27,791 nt of DNA from Rhizophlyctis rosea (GCA_027596075.1 JADGJC010000437.1:1-27791); one strand, 5' to 3'. Shown: positions 9,080 through 21,137, counted from the first letter of the stretch. Notes: generated by a model from the letters alone, not told the origin. Made by a program: numbers and translations.

Positions 9080-12000
9080 ATGGGGTGGTTATGGTCGCGT
9101 AAACGGGACAAAACGCGTCACCGTAATGAGGTCCCGGCCAGTCAAAGTGCTGGTGCTGGTGGTCCGGTCAACAAAGCGTCAACGTCGCGTCCAAGTCAGC
9201 TCCATTCTCTTCACGATGCGGCGGACACCCCAGGCCACGGTGCGGCAACTAATGACGCCATGTTCGTTGGCCCCACTGCGCAATCTTCCTTACCTGGCAC
9301 GATGCCTGATTCGACTTCTGTAACCTCACCTCCAGTGCATCCTGTGCTGCAGAGCGAGACAACGTCGCCTTCACAGACATCTCCCCCAGTCATACCGTCG
9401 ATGGTCCCTTCTCCACCTCCCACACCTCCGAATTTGTCTGTGAAAGATTTTGATGTGATGATCAGTTACTGGTAAATAAACAAGATCTTGGATCACATAT
9501 GAATTTGGAGTTCTAATTCTCCAACATGACAGTTGGGCGAGTCAGGAGATTGTCGCACATGTCAGACAAAGATTAGGAAGCATGGGATATACTGTTTGGC
9601 TGGACAAGGAGCAAATGGCTCGAGTGGGAAATATCTACGACGGCATGTTGGATGGGCTCAGCAGGAGTAAGGTCATATGCGCGTTCCTTTCGACTGCATA
9701 TGAGGTGAGGGCGTTTTCCATTGTTTGTTTGCCCCTGAAGGTGAGTTTCTGATAACAGTCCCTTCATCAGGCTTCGGCAAACTGCAAGCGTGAACTACAG
9801 TTTGCAGCCGATTTGAAACTACCCATCATCCCCATTCGTGTCGATTGTGGGCCATTCACATGGTCGCACCTGCTTACATCTGGAAAGTTATATGTGGAAC
9901 TGTGGGACAGACCTTGTCAGGACAACGGATCCCCGGCTTTTAGTGGGAAGATGGAACAGTTGGAAAATTTGATCAGAGGGGAGCTCGCTAAGCAGGCAAA
10001 TAGTCACCAGCACTGCCCAGTGGCACCCGCTCCGGCTATTAATCCGGGAACAACACCAGCTCCTGCGGAAGAAGCACCGGCCGTTTCCAAAGCTCAACTC
10101 AAAGCCATACTTGATCCATCCGATGTCCTCATGATGGAGAATGATGTTGAAGAAGTTTCCCGCAAGCGATTACGGGGCACTCGGGAATGGTTGCTGAAGG
10201 ATGTGAAGGATTGGGCGACCGGTGGGAAGACGTCACCTGTCATGTGGGTAGCTGCATCAGCGGGCGCCGGCAAGTCAGTAGTTGCTGCATCAGCAATTGT
10301 CGAATTACGCTCTGAGGAGAAAAGGTCCGACTTGGTCTTGGGCGGATTTTTCATATGTAAAGCAGACCGTGCCGATCGGAATGACCCATCCCGCCTAGTC
10401 CGCACCATTGCCTACCAGATCGCATCCACATTCCCTACGATAGCTGAACACGTCAATGGTTTGGAGGCAGACGAACCCGGATTCGCAAAGAAGCTCAATG
10501 TCGCCCGTGCTTTTCAGCTCCTGGTGATTGATCCTTTGACCAAAGTGCAACCCACCAAACCCATCATCATCGTTCTCGATGCCCTAGACGAATGCGGCTC
10601 ACCAGAATCTCCTGACCGTGCTGCGTTGCTGCATTCCATAGGCAACACCTCCCTTCCTGACCATGTCAAACTCCTGATCACCAGCAGGGCAGAAACGGAT
10701 ATTAACTCGGAGCTACAAACCTACGTCCCATATAAAATAGAGCTGGACGAGGAAAGAAACCAGGCGGATTTGCTCCTCTTTGCAAAAGATCGGATGTCGG
10801 TGAAGTTTAGGACAGCAAAGTTGGAGGTTATGGAAGAACGTGCTCATGCTCTAGTGGAACGGTCGCATGGTCTTTTCATTTGGTTATATCTTGCTTGTGA
10901 GGAGATTCGGAGAGCGGTGGACGGGACGAAAGCGTACGGATTTTTGGTCAGTGGGGAAAGGGTGGGATCGGCGGATCGGATGATGGATCAAATGTACACA
11001 CGTACACTTGGCCGTGCCTTTGACGGGGTGGACCACTATGATGATGAGGGGTGGCTGGAAGCGTTCCGAAGGATTCTGGGAGCCATTATCACAGTCCGGG
11101 TTCCACTTGACGGAGTCGCTTTAGCGGACCTCCTCGAATGCTCGGAAGACACTGTCATCAATGTACTGAGTCGAATCAACTCCCTACTGTACATCGCCGA
11201 CGACCAAATTCGCGTGGTTCACAAGTCCTTTGCCGATTTCCTCGTCAATCCTAAGAGGTGCACCGATCCGAGATTTTTTGTAGTCCATTTTCACCGTGAT
11301 GATGCTCTTGCCGCCGGCTGCTTTCGTCTTCTCAACACCCAACTGCGCGCAAACATGTGCGGAATGGAGGTATCGCAGCTCAATCAGGAAGTAGCCGACC
11401 TCAACCACAGAATTATCGTGAACATACCCAAGAGTGTGCAGTACGCCGCTCGCTTTTGGATTGATCATCTTCTTTGTTCAACAAGCACGGAAGCCCTCCT
11501 TCCGCACCTTGACCACTTGCTCAATGAGCAGCTGCTGAACTGGTTGGAAGTCGTCAGCGTGCTTTCGATAGTGGATGCGATCATGTTTGCCATGCCGAAG
11601 CTCGTTGTGTGGGCAAAGTCCGTGATGGTTGGAGACAGCGTAAGTGGTTGTCTTTCCTTTCATTCCCTAACGACCGGTACATTGATTATGAGACAAGAGA
11701 ACGACGCAATTGATCCATGACGTATCTCGCTTCATCCAAGAATTCACCACCGTGATCTCGCTGAGTGCGGCTCACATCCGGCAATCCGCAGCGCCGTTCT
11801 GTCCGACGGAGACCGTGCTGTTTCAAACATATGAAAGTGACCTTTCGGTCGCAGTTCAACAGGGGGATCGCAATTGGTCGTCATGTGTGCAAACCTTGGA
11901 GGGTAAGGCAAGTAGCACCGAAGTGGCTTGTACATCAGATGGACGGCACATTGTTAGTGTTGGATACAGAGGAGATGTGATCGTTTGGGATGCCGTGACG

Positions 12001-13887
12001 GGACGACCGTTGCGAACGTTTCAAGTGCTTCAACATCCATTCTGGCAAATGGCGCTTTCTGCGGGTGGGGAAGTGCTATCCTTGATTGTTGATTCCCGGA
12101 CAATGGTATGGAATATTCGGAATGGCGATCTTCGTCGAACCATTGAGCATAGCCAGCAAGTAGATCATTCGATGGAGGGCTCGGTGCGTTTGAAAGTACG
12201 CACTGATATGCATGGAACGGTCCCCAAAGCTTGTGCAACGACCCTTACATCGGATGGAACGAAGGTTATAACCTGCATTCGAAGTCTTTCCGAGCTCGGG
12301 AATGTTCAAACAGGGGACCCTGAGCGGTGTTTTCAGATTGAGATGTGGAATGTGCAGACGGGGAAGATTGAGCGGCGGGTCCAAGTTCAAACTGAAGATG
12401 GCAGCCACATCAACAAGCTGGCTGTGACAGCTGGGAAGCGGCTGGTAATTTGTGCCCTAACAGCACTTGATCATCTACATGCATGGGATGGCGTGACCGG
12501 CAATCTCCTGCTGCACGCCCATGAGGGTTTAAAGACTCGAATTGAGGCGCTAGCGGTGGACCCGAAGGGGTCGAGAGTGCTGGGTGGATCTAGGGATGGT
12601 TCTGTGCGGATTTGGGACGTTTTCAGCGGTAGCCTTTGGCGCAAATTCGATATCCATACTGCTGGCGTTAAAGGAGTAGCCGTGGCATCGGATGGACAAA
12701 CGGTCGTTACCGGATCTTTCGATAAAACCGCTAAAGTTTGGAATATTGAAAGCGGGGTTGTTTTCGCCCTGTTTGAGGGGCATACCAGTGGGATAAACTG
12801 TCTCGCCATTACCGTAGACGACCGCAAAGTAGTGACGGGATCGATGGACCATACAATCAAAGTCTGGGACCTCCAAACGCAACACCTACATCCCCAAACC
12901 TTTGAAGGGCACAACAATCTTCTTAATGGGATTGCCATATCAGAGGATCGGCGGTGGATAGTGACGATATCAGCAGATGCAACTGCAAAAATTTGGGATA
13001 GCCGCACAGGCACTCTGGCCCACACCTGTACGGGTCATTCCACAATCGTACACTGCGTCGCGCTGGCCAAAAGTGGAACCGTTTTGGCGACGGCATCATT
13101 TGACAAAACCGCTATGATTTGGGAGGTCGGAACAGGCAAGCGGCAGAAAACTATCAACTTGGGAAAGGCGCCGCACTCCATTGACATATCAGCGGACGGG
13201 CAAATCATGACAACGGTGATGGACTATGATGTTGTCAAAGTGTGGAATGTAGGGACAGGCATTGTGTTGTATACCTTCACCCACGAACTGTCCACAAAAT
13301 TGAGCCCTGTGTCAATGACCCCCGATGGGCATCGAATAGTTTTCGGGTCAGCTTACGGTCGGGTACATGTGCTGGACGTGCAGACGAATACTCTACGTGT
13401 ACTTCTTCCGCCTGACGGTATGACCAAGGAAAGGGTAGAGACTGTCGACATCACTATGGATGGCTGTTTGGTGGTCAGTGGGTCATTCCAGGTTGGGGTT
13501 GTAATATGGAATCTTCGAACGAACGATCCGCCTCAATTATTCGAAAACTATAACGCCGTCCACCATCGCTACCCTATGAAGGTCCGCGCGGCGTCAGACG
13601 GTCGTTTCATCGTAGCTCACTCATCGGAAGGAGCTACAATATGGCGGCATTTGGAATCCGGTGACAAGGTTTCATATGCCGGCATGGACGATGATCATCA
13701 GGACATTCTGGACGAGTTGGCTATCCAACCAACGGAGAAAGATGGTTGGGTATATTCCGCCGCCGGTCGTCGAGTTGGATGGTTGCCCGTTCATTTTCGG
13801 GGAAAGATCGCGCAAGCGGAGGGAGGAAGGGTGGCAAGTTTCAGTGCAAGCAAGCGAGCGGTTTTTGTTGACGGGTGGTTGCGGTGA
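9080..13887 (+). CDS. TIR-NACHT-WD40 NLR-like receptor
   Basis: Four exons (9080-9471, 9533-9704, 9771-11639, 11698-13887) with introns of 61, 66 and 58 nt; all junctions keep frame and give 1540 residues. Residues 1-120: Ser/Pro/Thr-rich leader. About 123-250: TIR domain (DFDVMISY, GYTVWLDKEQM, SKVICAFLSTAYE, NCKRELQFA, LPIIPIRVD). About 340-620: NACHT NTPase with P-loop ASAGAGKS (about 350-357), Walker B IIIVLDALDECG (about 453) and LLITSRAE. A helical region follows with VHKSFADFLV, then the SAAHIRQSAAPFCPT stretch usual in fungal NACHT-WD40 proteins. About 870-1470: around 13 WD40 repeats with WD-like ends (VIVWDAVTG, VRIWDVFSG, AKVWNIESG, IKVWDLQT, AKIWDSRTG, AMIWEVGTG), enough for about two propellers. 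Fungal NLRs of this build sense non-self and trigger cell death through the N-terminal domain; a TIR is an uncommon one there. The start is the first ATG before the TIR in an open exon; no break is seen. Confidence 0.93.
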
Positions 13888-15613
13888 TGCGGTCGGCGGG
13901 GAGGAACACAGAAACTGCTGTGGAAGTTTTGCTTGTGGAGCCGATGATCAAAACTGGGTGGACGAAGGCCTGCCAAGGTCTAGGTTGTGGTGCCGCGCCG
14001 TACGGGGGTTTTGGGAGAATTTCCTTTTGTTGGAAGTCCATGCAAGTACTTTTGGGCAACTTGGCATTTGGATGGTAAAGGAGGGATCGGTTGGGATCAC
14101 GCGGGCTGGTACGGTTTTGCGCTGGAAGGTATGGCTGGGTTGTGTTTGGCCGAATGGCTGGGGCTGCGGTTGCGATTGTGAGATTGATATGAAGAATACG
14201 GTACTCCCGTTGGTGGGACGACCCTTGATGACTTGTTGGGGTTTGGGTGACATCCGGAGAAAATGACCCTGCGAAGAGCTGCGGGATGATTGAACTTCAA
14301 GCCGCGAATGCTTTGAGTGAACGGGGCGAGCATGGCGGTTCGGGTAGCAGTGGGGTTGGGGGCATATTGATTCCACGAGACTTGTGGTTGGGCGCGGAGG
14401 AGCGTTGGATGTCGGGACCATAAGGTCGCTGAAGAGAGCAGAAGGTGGAAACGAATGCTGGGGATTTCTCCGTGGGGTTCGGCGGCAGCGTCGGCGGCAG
14501 CGATGGCTCGTCACAACGGTATCGGAACCGCGTTTGATCAACTGCATTGTATTGCTAGGGGAGTGGGGCTTGTGTTGAAGACGATTGTTGATAGGAATAT
14601 TGATGAATTCATGGGAGGACGGCTTCATCATAGAACACGTGGGAGGCGTGATACCTTTCCGTCTTGTATATATGCATATGTATATACTTAAGTTGGTGCC
14701 CTCTCGACCTCGCAGAAGGTCGTCCCTACTAGCTCAGGCCGCCCTACATCAACAGCAACATCCTACCCCGCAACGTCCCGCAACCAGGCTGCACATCATA
14801 ACAAATACTACAATACAATCAAATGTCACTTCTCAATCATACAATGCACTCACACAAGGGGACATCCATTTGCGGCTCGTGTGATCCGGGGAGAATGCCA
14901 AATTTGCGGGAACAAAAAGATGCTTGCAATGACTGTCAGGACATTCCACGAAAGTCATCTATTCCATTGGTGGAATGACAGGCTTGGGCTTTTGATGCTT
15001 CCGCAGCAATTTTCCTTCATTCTAGCACCAAATTCCCTTCCCGACGCGTTTTTTTTTGGCCTACACAAGCGAAGGAAACTGTTTCCGTCGTGACACCCCA
15101 TCTGATGGAATTTCAGAGGCCTCTAGACGGAGAAAGAACTTTCGACAAAAACACTGCCACGTAACGACGGTCATTTGGGAAGGAAATCCCCTCGTGGGGA
15201 AACTCCCTACTACGATTAAAATGAGGTTGAAGTCGGGGTGAAGGTTGGGGTAACAATCTGAAGAGGGGGGAGACAGGGAGCGGAGTGTTGGCCATGTGAT
15301 GGGAGGACCAGTGATGGTGTCAGTGAAGAAGTATCGGCGATTGAGAGGCAGAACGGAACATATCGACAATGTAGGAAGTGAGTCGAAACTCAGTTCAAAA
15401 GGGCGGCCGTACACTGACATCAGTAACAAAACAGCGTGCGGGATGCTTCATTATGTGCGACGAAGTTCTAATGATGTGATATTGGGGATACAAATGAAAA
15501 TCGTATTTTTGATTTGCCACAATCTAAAAAACAACTCATCGCCCTTATACAAACCCTCTTCAATACCTCCAAACCCTCCACCCAAAGCTCACACCCCAAC
15601 CCCCACCTCCTTC
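13888..15613. other. No confident gene downstream of the NLR
   Basis: The first 700 bp are G-rich on the plus strand, so the minus strand has few stops and holds a 227-codon open frame (14631-13948) rich in Ser, Pro, Arg and Gln. It lacks a domain and looks like composition bias. Plus frames are short and shift phase. 14680-15540 shows A/T-rich patches (tatatatgcatatgtatata near 14668) and no coding signal. Confidence 0.4.
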
Positions 15614-17006
15614 TTACACCTCATCTTCCCCCCCAACACCATCAGAAAACTCCCAACTAACCACACACAACCTCACCAACCCCCTCCACCTCCCCACCGC
15701 CGCTTTCAAACCCTCATAATCCCATCCTCTTACCGATAAATCCAACACTTCTACTCTACTGCTAACGATACTATCTAGGACCCAACACAACTTCTCCATA
15801 TCCAGGTCATACCCCATCGCGCTCAAGCTGAATTTACGGAGATTGGGTATTTTGGAAAGGGATTCAACAAAGGAGGTGAGAGACTCTGCATTGATCGAGT
15901 CTGATGGAGACGTACATCCATCTATAGCAAGCTCGGTGGTGTTGACCAATGTACTGTGCGGAAGGGCGGATAGTGCCTCCCCCCAAAACTTGCCCTGGTA
16001 TCGAAACATCCTCAAGGAAGGTTGTGTGAGTGTCGGGAGACTATTTACGATCGCGCCGTTGTTAACTTCATTGCTGACGGGTGTTACTTTGCCATATTCC
16101 CTATACGGCCGTATTCCGAGTGATTTCAGATTAGGTGCAGCATCCGCGAGGTTCGGGAAAAGGATGTTGTTAGTGATTGTGAGGGATTGGAGTGATTTGT
16201 ATGTTGAGATGCGGGGAGGAGGGATAGATGACCTTCGTTGGAAGCTAATGTGCAATGGAGGCTTTTCAAGGGGGCGTTTTGGAGATGGTGGAGAAAGCGG
16301 ACCAGTAGTGGTATAGACACCACAACGGAATGATTATCCAGTTGGAAGCTTTGCAACCGTAACGGGCCGTCCTCCGCCACTTTAATGAGGGTTTCAAACA
16401 CTTGCGAGAGAGCTCCAGCATCGTTCTCGGGATTCCCCTCCGTGGGAAGCAAAGTTGATGTGAAAGTTCTGGAGTTTAGCTAAATCGACTGCCTCGAGAG
16501 GGGCGAGTGAATCTCCCGGCAGGTAAAGGGAGCGCAGAGAAGATACTCGCACAGGGTCAGAGAGGAAGACGTCAAATGTAGCATTCCAAGTAGAGCGTTT
16601 CTGTCGAATGGCGAATCGTTGTTTGGGCGAGGCGTAATTCCACACATCGAGACAGTGACCGCCACGTAATTGAAACGCGACAACACGGAAGGTTTTACAA
16701 ATCTGCCTTCACCTGACCGTTTTGTCAGTTGCGAAATGACGCGTGGTGAGTGAAGCATTTGATAAGTTTTTTGACCCGGGCAAGATGAATCTCATATGGC
16801 GGGCCTTCCGTCTCTGTTGATTGGTGACTGGCTGTTATGGGAACTCTTGGGGAGTTGCTGTCCAATCTGCTATAGTTGAAGCCAGTCTTCCGTTGAAGAG
16901 CAATGGGAAGTGAGACATATTCGCAGATGTTTAACAGGACTTTGTCTGGTAAGGCAGTGACGTAGCATGGTGTGGCGGTGCTCTGAAGGGTAGCGGGGGT
17001 AGACAT
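15614..17006 (-). pseudogene. F-box/LRR protein gene with broken frame
   Basis: The ATG at 17006 opens an F-box (ALPDKVLLNICEYV, about residues 18-31). The sequence then reads as leucine-rich repeats in several frames: FRVVAFQLRGGHCLDVWNYA and VSSLRSLYLPG, then LRLQSFQLDNH and LVRFLHHLQNAPLKSL, then SLQSLTITNNILFPNLADA, NLKSLGI and VEVLDLSVRGWDYEGL to a stop at 15614. The change from F-box to LRR near 16740-16695 could be a very short intron. The changes near 16450 and near 16255 have no usable GT-AG sites and cancel: the outer LRR parts share one frame and the middle is offset. Two small indels in a recent pseudogene, or sequence errors, would explain this. F-box/LRR proteins pick substrates for SCF ubiquitin ligases. 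If the breaks are errors, it is a normal gene. Confidence 0.7.
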
Positions 17007-17381
17007 TGGGACAGGTTTGTTGAGGAAGAGATGGCAAAATGATGGTGGAAGCAAGATGGGTGGAGGCAGTAGAGGAGTTGCCCTGGTTAGGCCCTGGCTT
17101 CAAACGCAACCCGATGCAATATAAACTTTGGGGGGTATATTGACTAAATGAGGCGCAGCCAAAGTCTTCATGGCTGTGCCTTCGAGACATGTTCTTTCAT
17201 TCAAAGCCGTGTCCAAGGAAAAATGGTTCACGGCCAATGCATAACATTGCGAAACTACAGATCAATCCCCAAATACGGACCCACAGCTGGACTGATATAA
17301 TGTCCTATGTTACACGCCAGCACTTAATCTGCATGATCAGGAGGTATCAGGAAACTTTCGTCCTAAACACCTCCACGTCCA

Positions 17382-19773
17382 TCACTCATAACACAGCCAG
17401 AACCCCGTATACTACATGAAACCAAATCAGCATCTGGCACCCATACAATGACCCCATAATAACCCTTCTGAAAGCACTCACCTCAAACCCCCCATCCCCA
17501 CTCCCAAACTCCTCCAAACTCCTCCTCTCAAACCTCCTCCCCCTCCCTCCCCTAACTCCCCTAGCCGCCATGCTCCCCAAACCACCGCATTCATCAAACT
17601 CCCACCCCAAACAATACACATCCCCCTCCACCGCCTCCACCGTCGCAAGTATCAACCTCCCACCTTTCTCAACCGTAAAATCCGTTATCACGTCCCCTGT
17701 TTCCGGAGGTGGTGTACCCGACAACGCATGGATGGCCCGCGGTTCGGAGAGACGGTAGAGGAGGCGGGGTGTTGGGTGGGTTTGCCAGATGCAGAGCTGA
17801 ATGGGAAGTTAGAGGGGGGTGGTGGGTGGGGGAAGCAACAGATGTGGGGTTACCTCGTGACAGCGGACACCTCGAGAGATGAGGAGACCGTCGAAGAGCG
17901 CTACGACAGTTGGGTAGGAACTTGAATCGAATTCGTGGCGGCGGTGTTGGATTGGTTCGGAGAGGATTGAGGTCAGGGTGCCGGTGGTAATGGAGAAGAG
18001 GAGGAAGGTGTAGTTCTATGGATTTGTGAAGTTCAGACACACCGGACGAAACGTCCGATCTTAAAAGAGTCAAAAAGCTCACCTCAAACCCACAAACAAC
18101 CGTATCATCCCACACAGCAATCTTAACCTCCTTATTCAAAATTTCCCGATCAATCCCCTCAACCCTCCTTAACTCAATCTTCATCCGATCCACAACCTCA
18201 ACATCGCCCGTCCCCTTCTCCTCTCCTCCTCCCTCCCTACTCCCCCTCCTCTTCCCCTTCACCCCGGGCCCCTTCCCCTTTCCCCCGTCCTCGCCCAAAT
18301 CAAAAACCCCAACACAATTCTCATTATCATACCACGCAACCCTCCTCTCCCAAATCGCCACATCAAGTATATCCACTCTTTCCCTCACGTATACGCATTT
18401 GCCCACCTCAGGGCTTTCGTAATTTTCGGGCAAATACCAGATGCGGATGGAGGAATCTTCTGACCCGGTGACAATGAGGTCGCGGTAGTTGGATGCTAGG
18501 CTGATGACGGGCCCTTTGTGGCCGGAGAGGATGTGAGTTATGGAGGGGGAGTTGAGGTGGGAGACTGTGACGGTGTTGGAGGTGATCCAGCAGAGGTATA
18601 GGCCGCACATGCGGAGGTTTACGGCGTAGCCACTGCGAAAAGCGACGGTGAGACGCCTCAATTATGATTGCATCCACCGCCGTTCTACCAACGAGATGAC
18701 GCACATACCTGCCAGCAACAGTGGGCTGCCCACACTGCAACAACCAATTCCTCCCCAACACATTCACCCACTTCCCCTGAGACCGCTCAACAATCTCATG
18801 TCGCTTCTCCCTCGCGCCCAAACCCTTATGATCCGATATCATGCGGAACCGGTACCGTCCTGTATGTAGATTCCATCTGGTGATATAGATAGATTTCCAA
18901 TCGACGCTCAAGGGGTCGGTAATGAATCTAGCGCGTAGTTTGGCGGGATCGTCAACGGGCATGGAGAAGTGGAGGGAGCAGAGTGCTTTGTAGAGGGATT
19001 GGGAATGGGAGGTTAGCAGGGTGCGGAAAGTGCGGGAGGCTTGGGAGAGGTGTTGAATCGATGGGTGAGGAAGGTGGAGGAGGATTTGGTGGAAGAGTTC
19101 TGATGGGAGGGTCTGTACGTGGGAGCAAGTGATTAGGATCTAATGCGATCTGTCTTATGAAGCAACGATAGCAGCAAGTGGTGTAGACACAGCACCGAGA
19201 TGCTCATGATGTGAGATTGATGAGCCTTCCCCTCCTTGATGTTGGGCATTACGGGATGCCGTCATGGACTAGCATGCTCGCCATACAATCCAGCTCATCT
19301 CGAGCATCATTGAATGCAGTGTCCATTCAATCAAAACTTACAATGAGTGAGTGAGTTTTGTGCGAGTGGGCATTGGCGCCAGCGCCAAGAGTTTTATGAG
19401 GTATCTCGGTCTGTCCCACACCGACGCTAGTGTTGAGCGTCGCGTCCTTGTTCCCAACCAGTGCACCCCGCTCCTTCCTGTAGATCGCGTCAGCTTCCAC
19501 CCTTCTGCTCGTCCAACGAGTACGAGCTTCCACGAGCTTCGAGGCAGTCGCCAGGCGGTCCGCTGAAGACAGGGAGGTCGCGTTCAAGAGCGCCGACACG
19601 TCCGCCAGGAAGTCTGCTTCTGTCGGTGGAAGCGTGGGAACGGGTACATTGGGGTTTGAAGTTGAGAGTTGGATTATGGGTGAGAGTGCACGTGGTGGTC
19701 CACCAGTATGTCCAGAGCTGTTGACATGAGGATCCTGTGGCTCTACTGGTGGTAGACCAGTGGTCTCCGTCAT
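17382..19773 (-). CDS. F-box/WD40 protein
   Basis: Probable SCF ubiquitin-ligase substrate adaptor. Six exons fit in frame: 19773-19342, 19112-18709, 18632-18083, 18015-17854, 17796-17482 and 17411-17382, giving 630 residues with GT-AG introns. Residues 1-140 are Pro/Ser/Thr-rich and probably disordered. The F-box spans about 145-190 (TLPSELFHQILLHLP, LSQASRTFRTLL). A linker with WKSIYITRW follows, then a propeller: one textbook repeat (ILSGHKGPVISL, DLIVTGSEDSSIRIWYLP, about 310-346) and weaker blades (VDILDVAIWERRVAWYD, VVALFDGLLISRG, RLILATVEAVEGDVYCLGW). A Gly/Lys/Arg/Glu-rich loop interrupts it at about 385-420. The last exon is short (10 codons); without that intron the protein would end nearby with a different tail. 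The F-box gene just downstream on the same strand is unrelated in its repeat type. Confidence 0.85.
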
Positions 19774-20029
19774 TTCGATGCTATCTATTGCTCCACAGAG
19801 ATTCTAGGTTGACAGGAGGTTGACAGGAGAGGAAAGGGGAAGGAAGGGAGGGGAAGACGCGCACAACGGGAAATGGCCAGCAAGCCACACCAACAGCCAC
19901 GCCGCCGCCGCAGTTACCATAAATAGCTTTATGAGTTCATGACGGGGGGGCGTCTGAAGCGTCTCTTTGTGCTCTCATTCTGCTCTCTTTCCCAACTTTT
20001 CCCACACATCTTCCGGAATTGATGTGCGT
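19774..20029. promoter_or_regulatory. Divergent promoter region of F-box/WD40 and ATP23 genes
   Basis: 256 bp between opposite start codons. CATAAATAG at about 19918-19926 could be a TATA-like element for ATP23. Nothing else is recognisable. Confidence 0.45.
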
Positions 20030-21137
20030 ATGTCACCAAGTTCACCAACGAACGCCTCGCAGGCAGAACAAGGGGCAGTAGCACCAGCAGTAAGAACCAC
20101 GGAAGTGCTGGAGCACATACAAAGACTAGCTAGTAGCCAGCCTCCCCTGAGTGAGAAGGACAAACTAAAATGCGAGCAGTGGAGAGACACCATCCTGACT
20201 TCAAGTACGTAAAATTAGTGCGTATTTCCGGTTTGAGCTGTGAGTGCAGCTGTGTCTGCATGAGCTCAAAATGGCAGTGGTCTGCTCTTTGGCGGTCAAC
20301 AGTCCTCAAACAGTAGCGGTTCCAACTGAATTTTCCAAAAAACAGGCAAAAAGGTGCGCCGCCTTCTGGCCGGCCTTGAATCTGCCGGAACACCGTTTAC
20401 AACCAATCACTTCAAATGTATACCCTGTGATCGAACCATAGCTGGCGGATTCGATCCATCTATAGGTGTAAATACTCTGCTCACCCTTCTATCATGACCA
20501 TACACATCATCCTGACCCACACTTCAGCATATTGCGCTATGCGCCAAAACATTCATATCCCGCAAACACATGGAAGAAACCATCACACATGAACTCATCC
20601 ACGCCTACGACTACGCCCGCTCCAAAACGGACTTTAGGAATTGTGAACAACTAGCTTGTTCGGAAATTAGGGCTGCACATCTCAGCGGGGATTGCTCGTT
20701 GTGGAATGAGTTTACGAGAGGGAAGATTTTTGGGAGGGGAAAGGGTGGGACCAAGGAAGGTTTGCTTGAGGTGAGTGTTCAAATCCGTGTCGGAAATCAT
20801 TAATTCCTTGGACCCATACGTTGCCGGCCCCTGAAGATGCTTGCTTTGGGAAAGTGGAAGGAGCCACTTGGATACCGGCCACGAAACTGCAAAGGGGCAC
20901 AGATGTGGCTTTTGTACTTTTCGTGCGCTGCCAAAGCTGATTGATAGGAAGTTCCGAATACCAATCCAACCCTTCCCCATCCCCCCCCTTCAAATACAGC
21001 GATGCGTCAGACGCCGCGCAACACTAACCGTAGCATGCCATGAACAATGTAAAGGACCCATAGCGCAAGCGGCAGTGGAGAAAATGTGGACGAAATGTTT
21101 TGCCGATATAACTCCATTTGATGATAAGGATTTATAA
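20030..21137 (+). CDS. ATP23: Mitochondrial inner membrane metalloprotease ATP23
   Basis: Intermembrane-space zinc metalloprotease that in yeast processes Atp6 and chaperones F1Fo ATP synthase assembly. Four exons (20030-20204, 20346-20467, 20528-20770, 21000-21137) give 225 residues in frame. Features in order: CEQWRDTIL, HFKCIPCDRTIAGGFDP, the zinc site HELIH in ETITHELIHAYDYA, CSEIRAAHLSGDC, then CVRRRATLTV and the C-terminal ADITPFDD. Length and motif order match the family; the Cys residues are those held in disulfides in the yeast protein. The ATG at 20030 is chosen because it is closest to the first conserved part; an in-frame ATG at 19967 would add 21 residues. The last intron is long for this locus (229 nt) but its ends are good. 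Divergent from the F-box/WD40 gene. Confidence 0.94.

Noticed and set aside
12471..13025. 184-codon minus-strand open frame opposite the WD40 exon
   Set aside because: It is antisense to a clear WD40 coding exon and follows its codon pattern; no start context or domain.
13661..14266. 201-codon plus-strand open frame overlapping the NLR 3' end
   Set aside because: Its first part lies in another frame of the WD40 exon; the remainder is G-rich and without motifs.
13948..14631. 227-codon minus-strand open frame downstream of the NLR
   Set aside because: Ser/Pro/Arg/Gln-rich product from C-rich sequence with few stops; no domain and no splice support.
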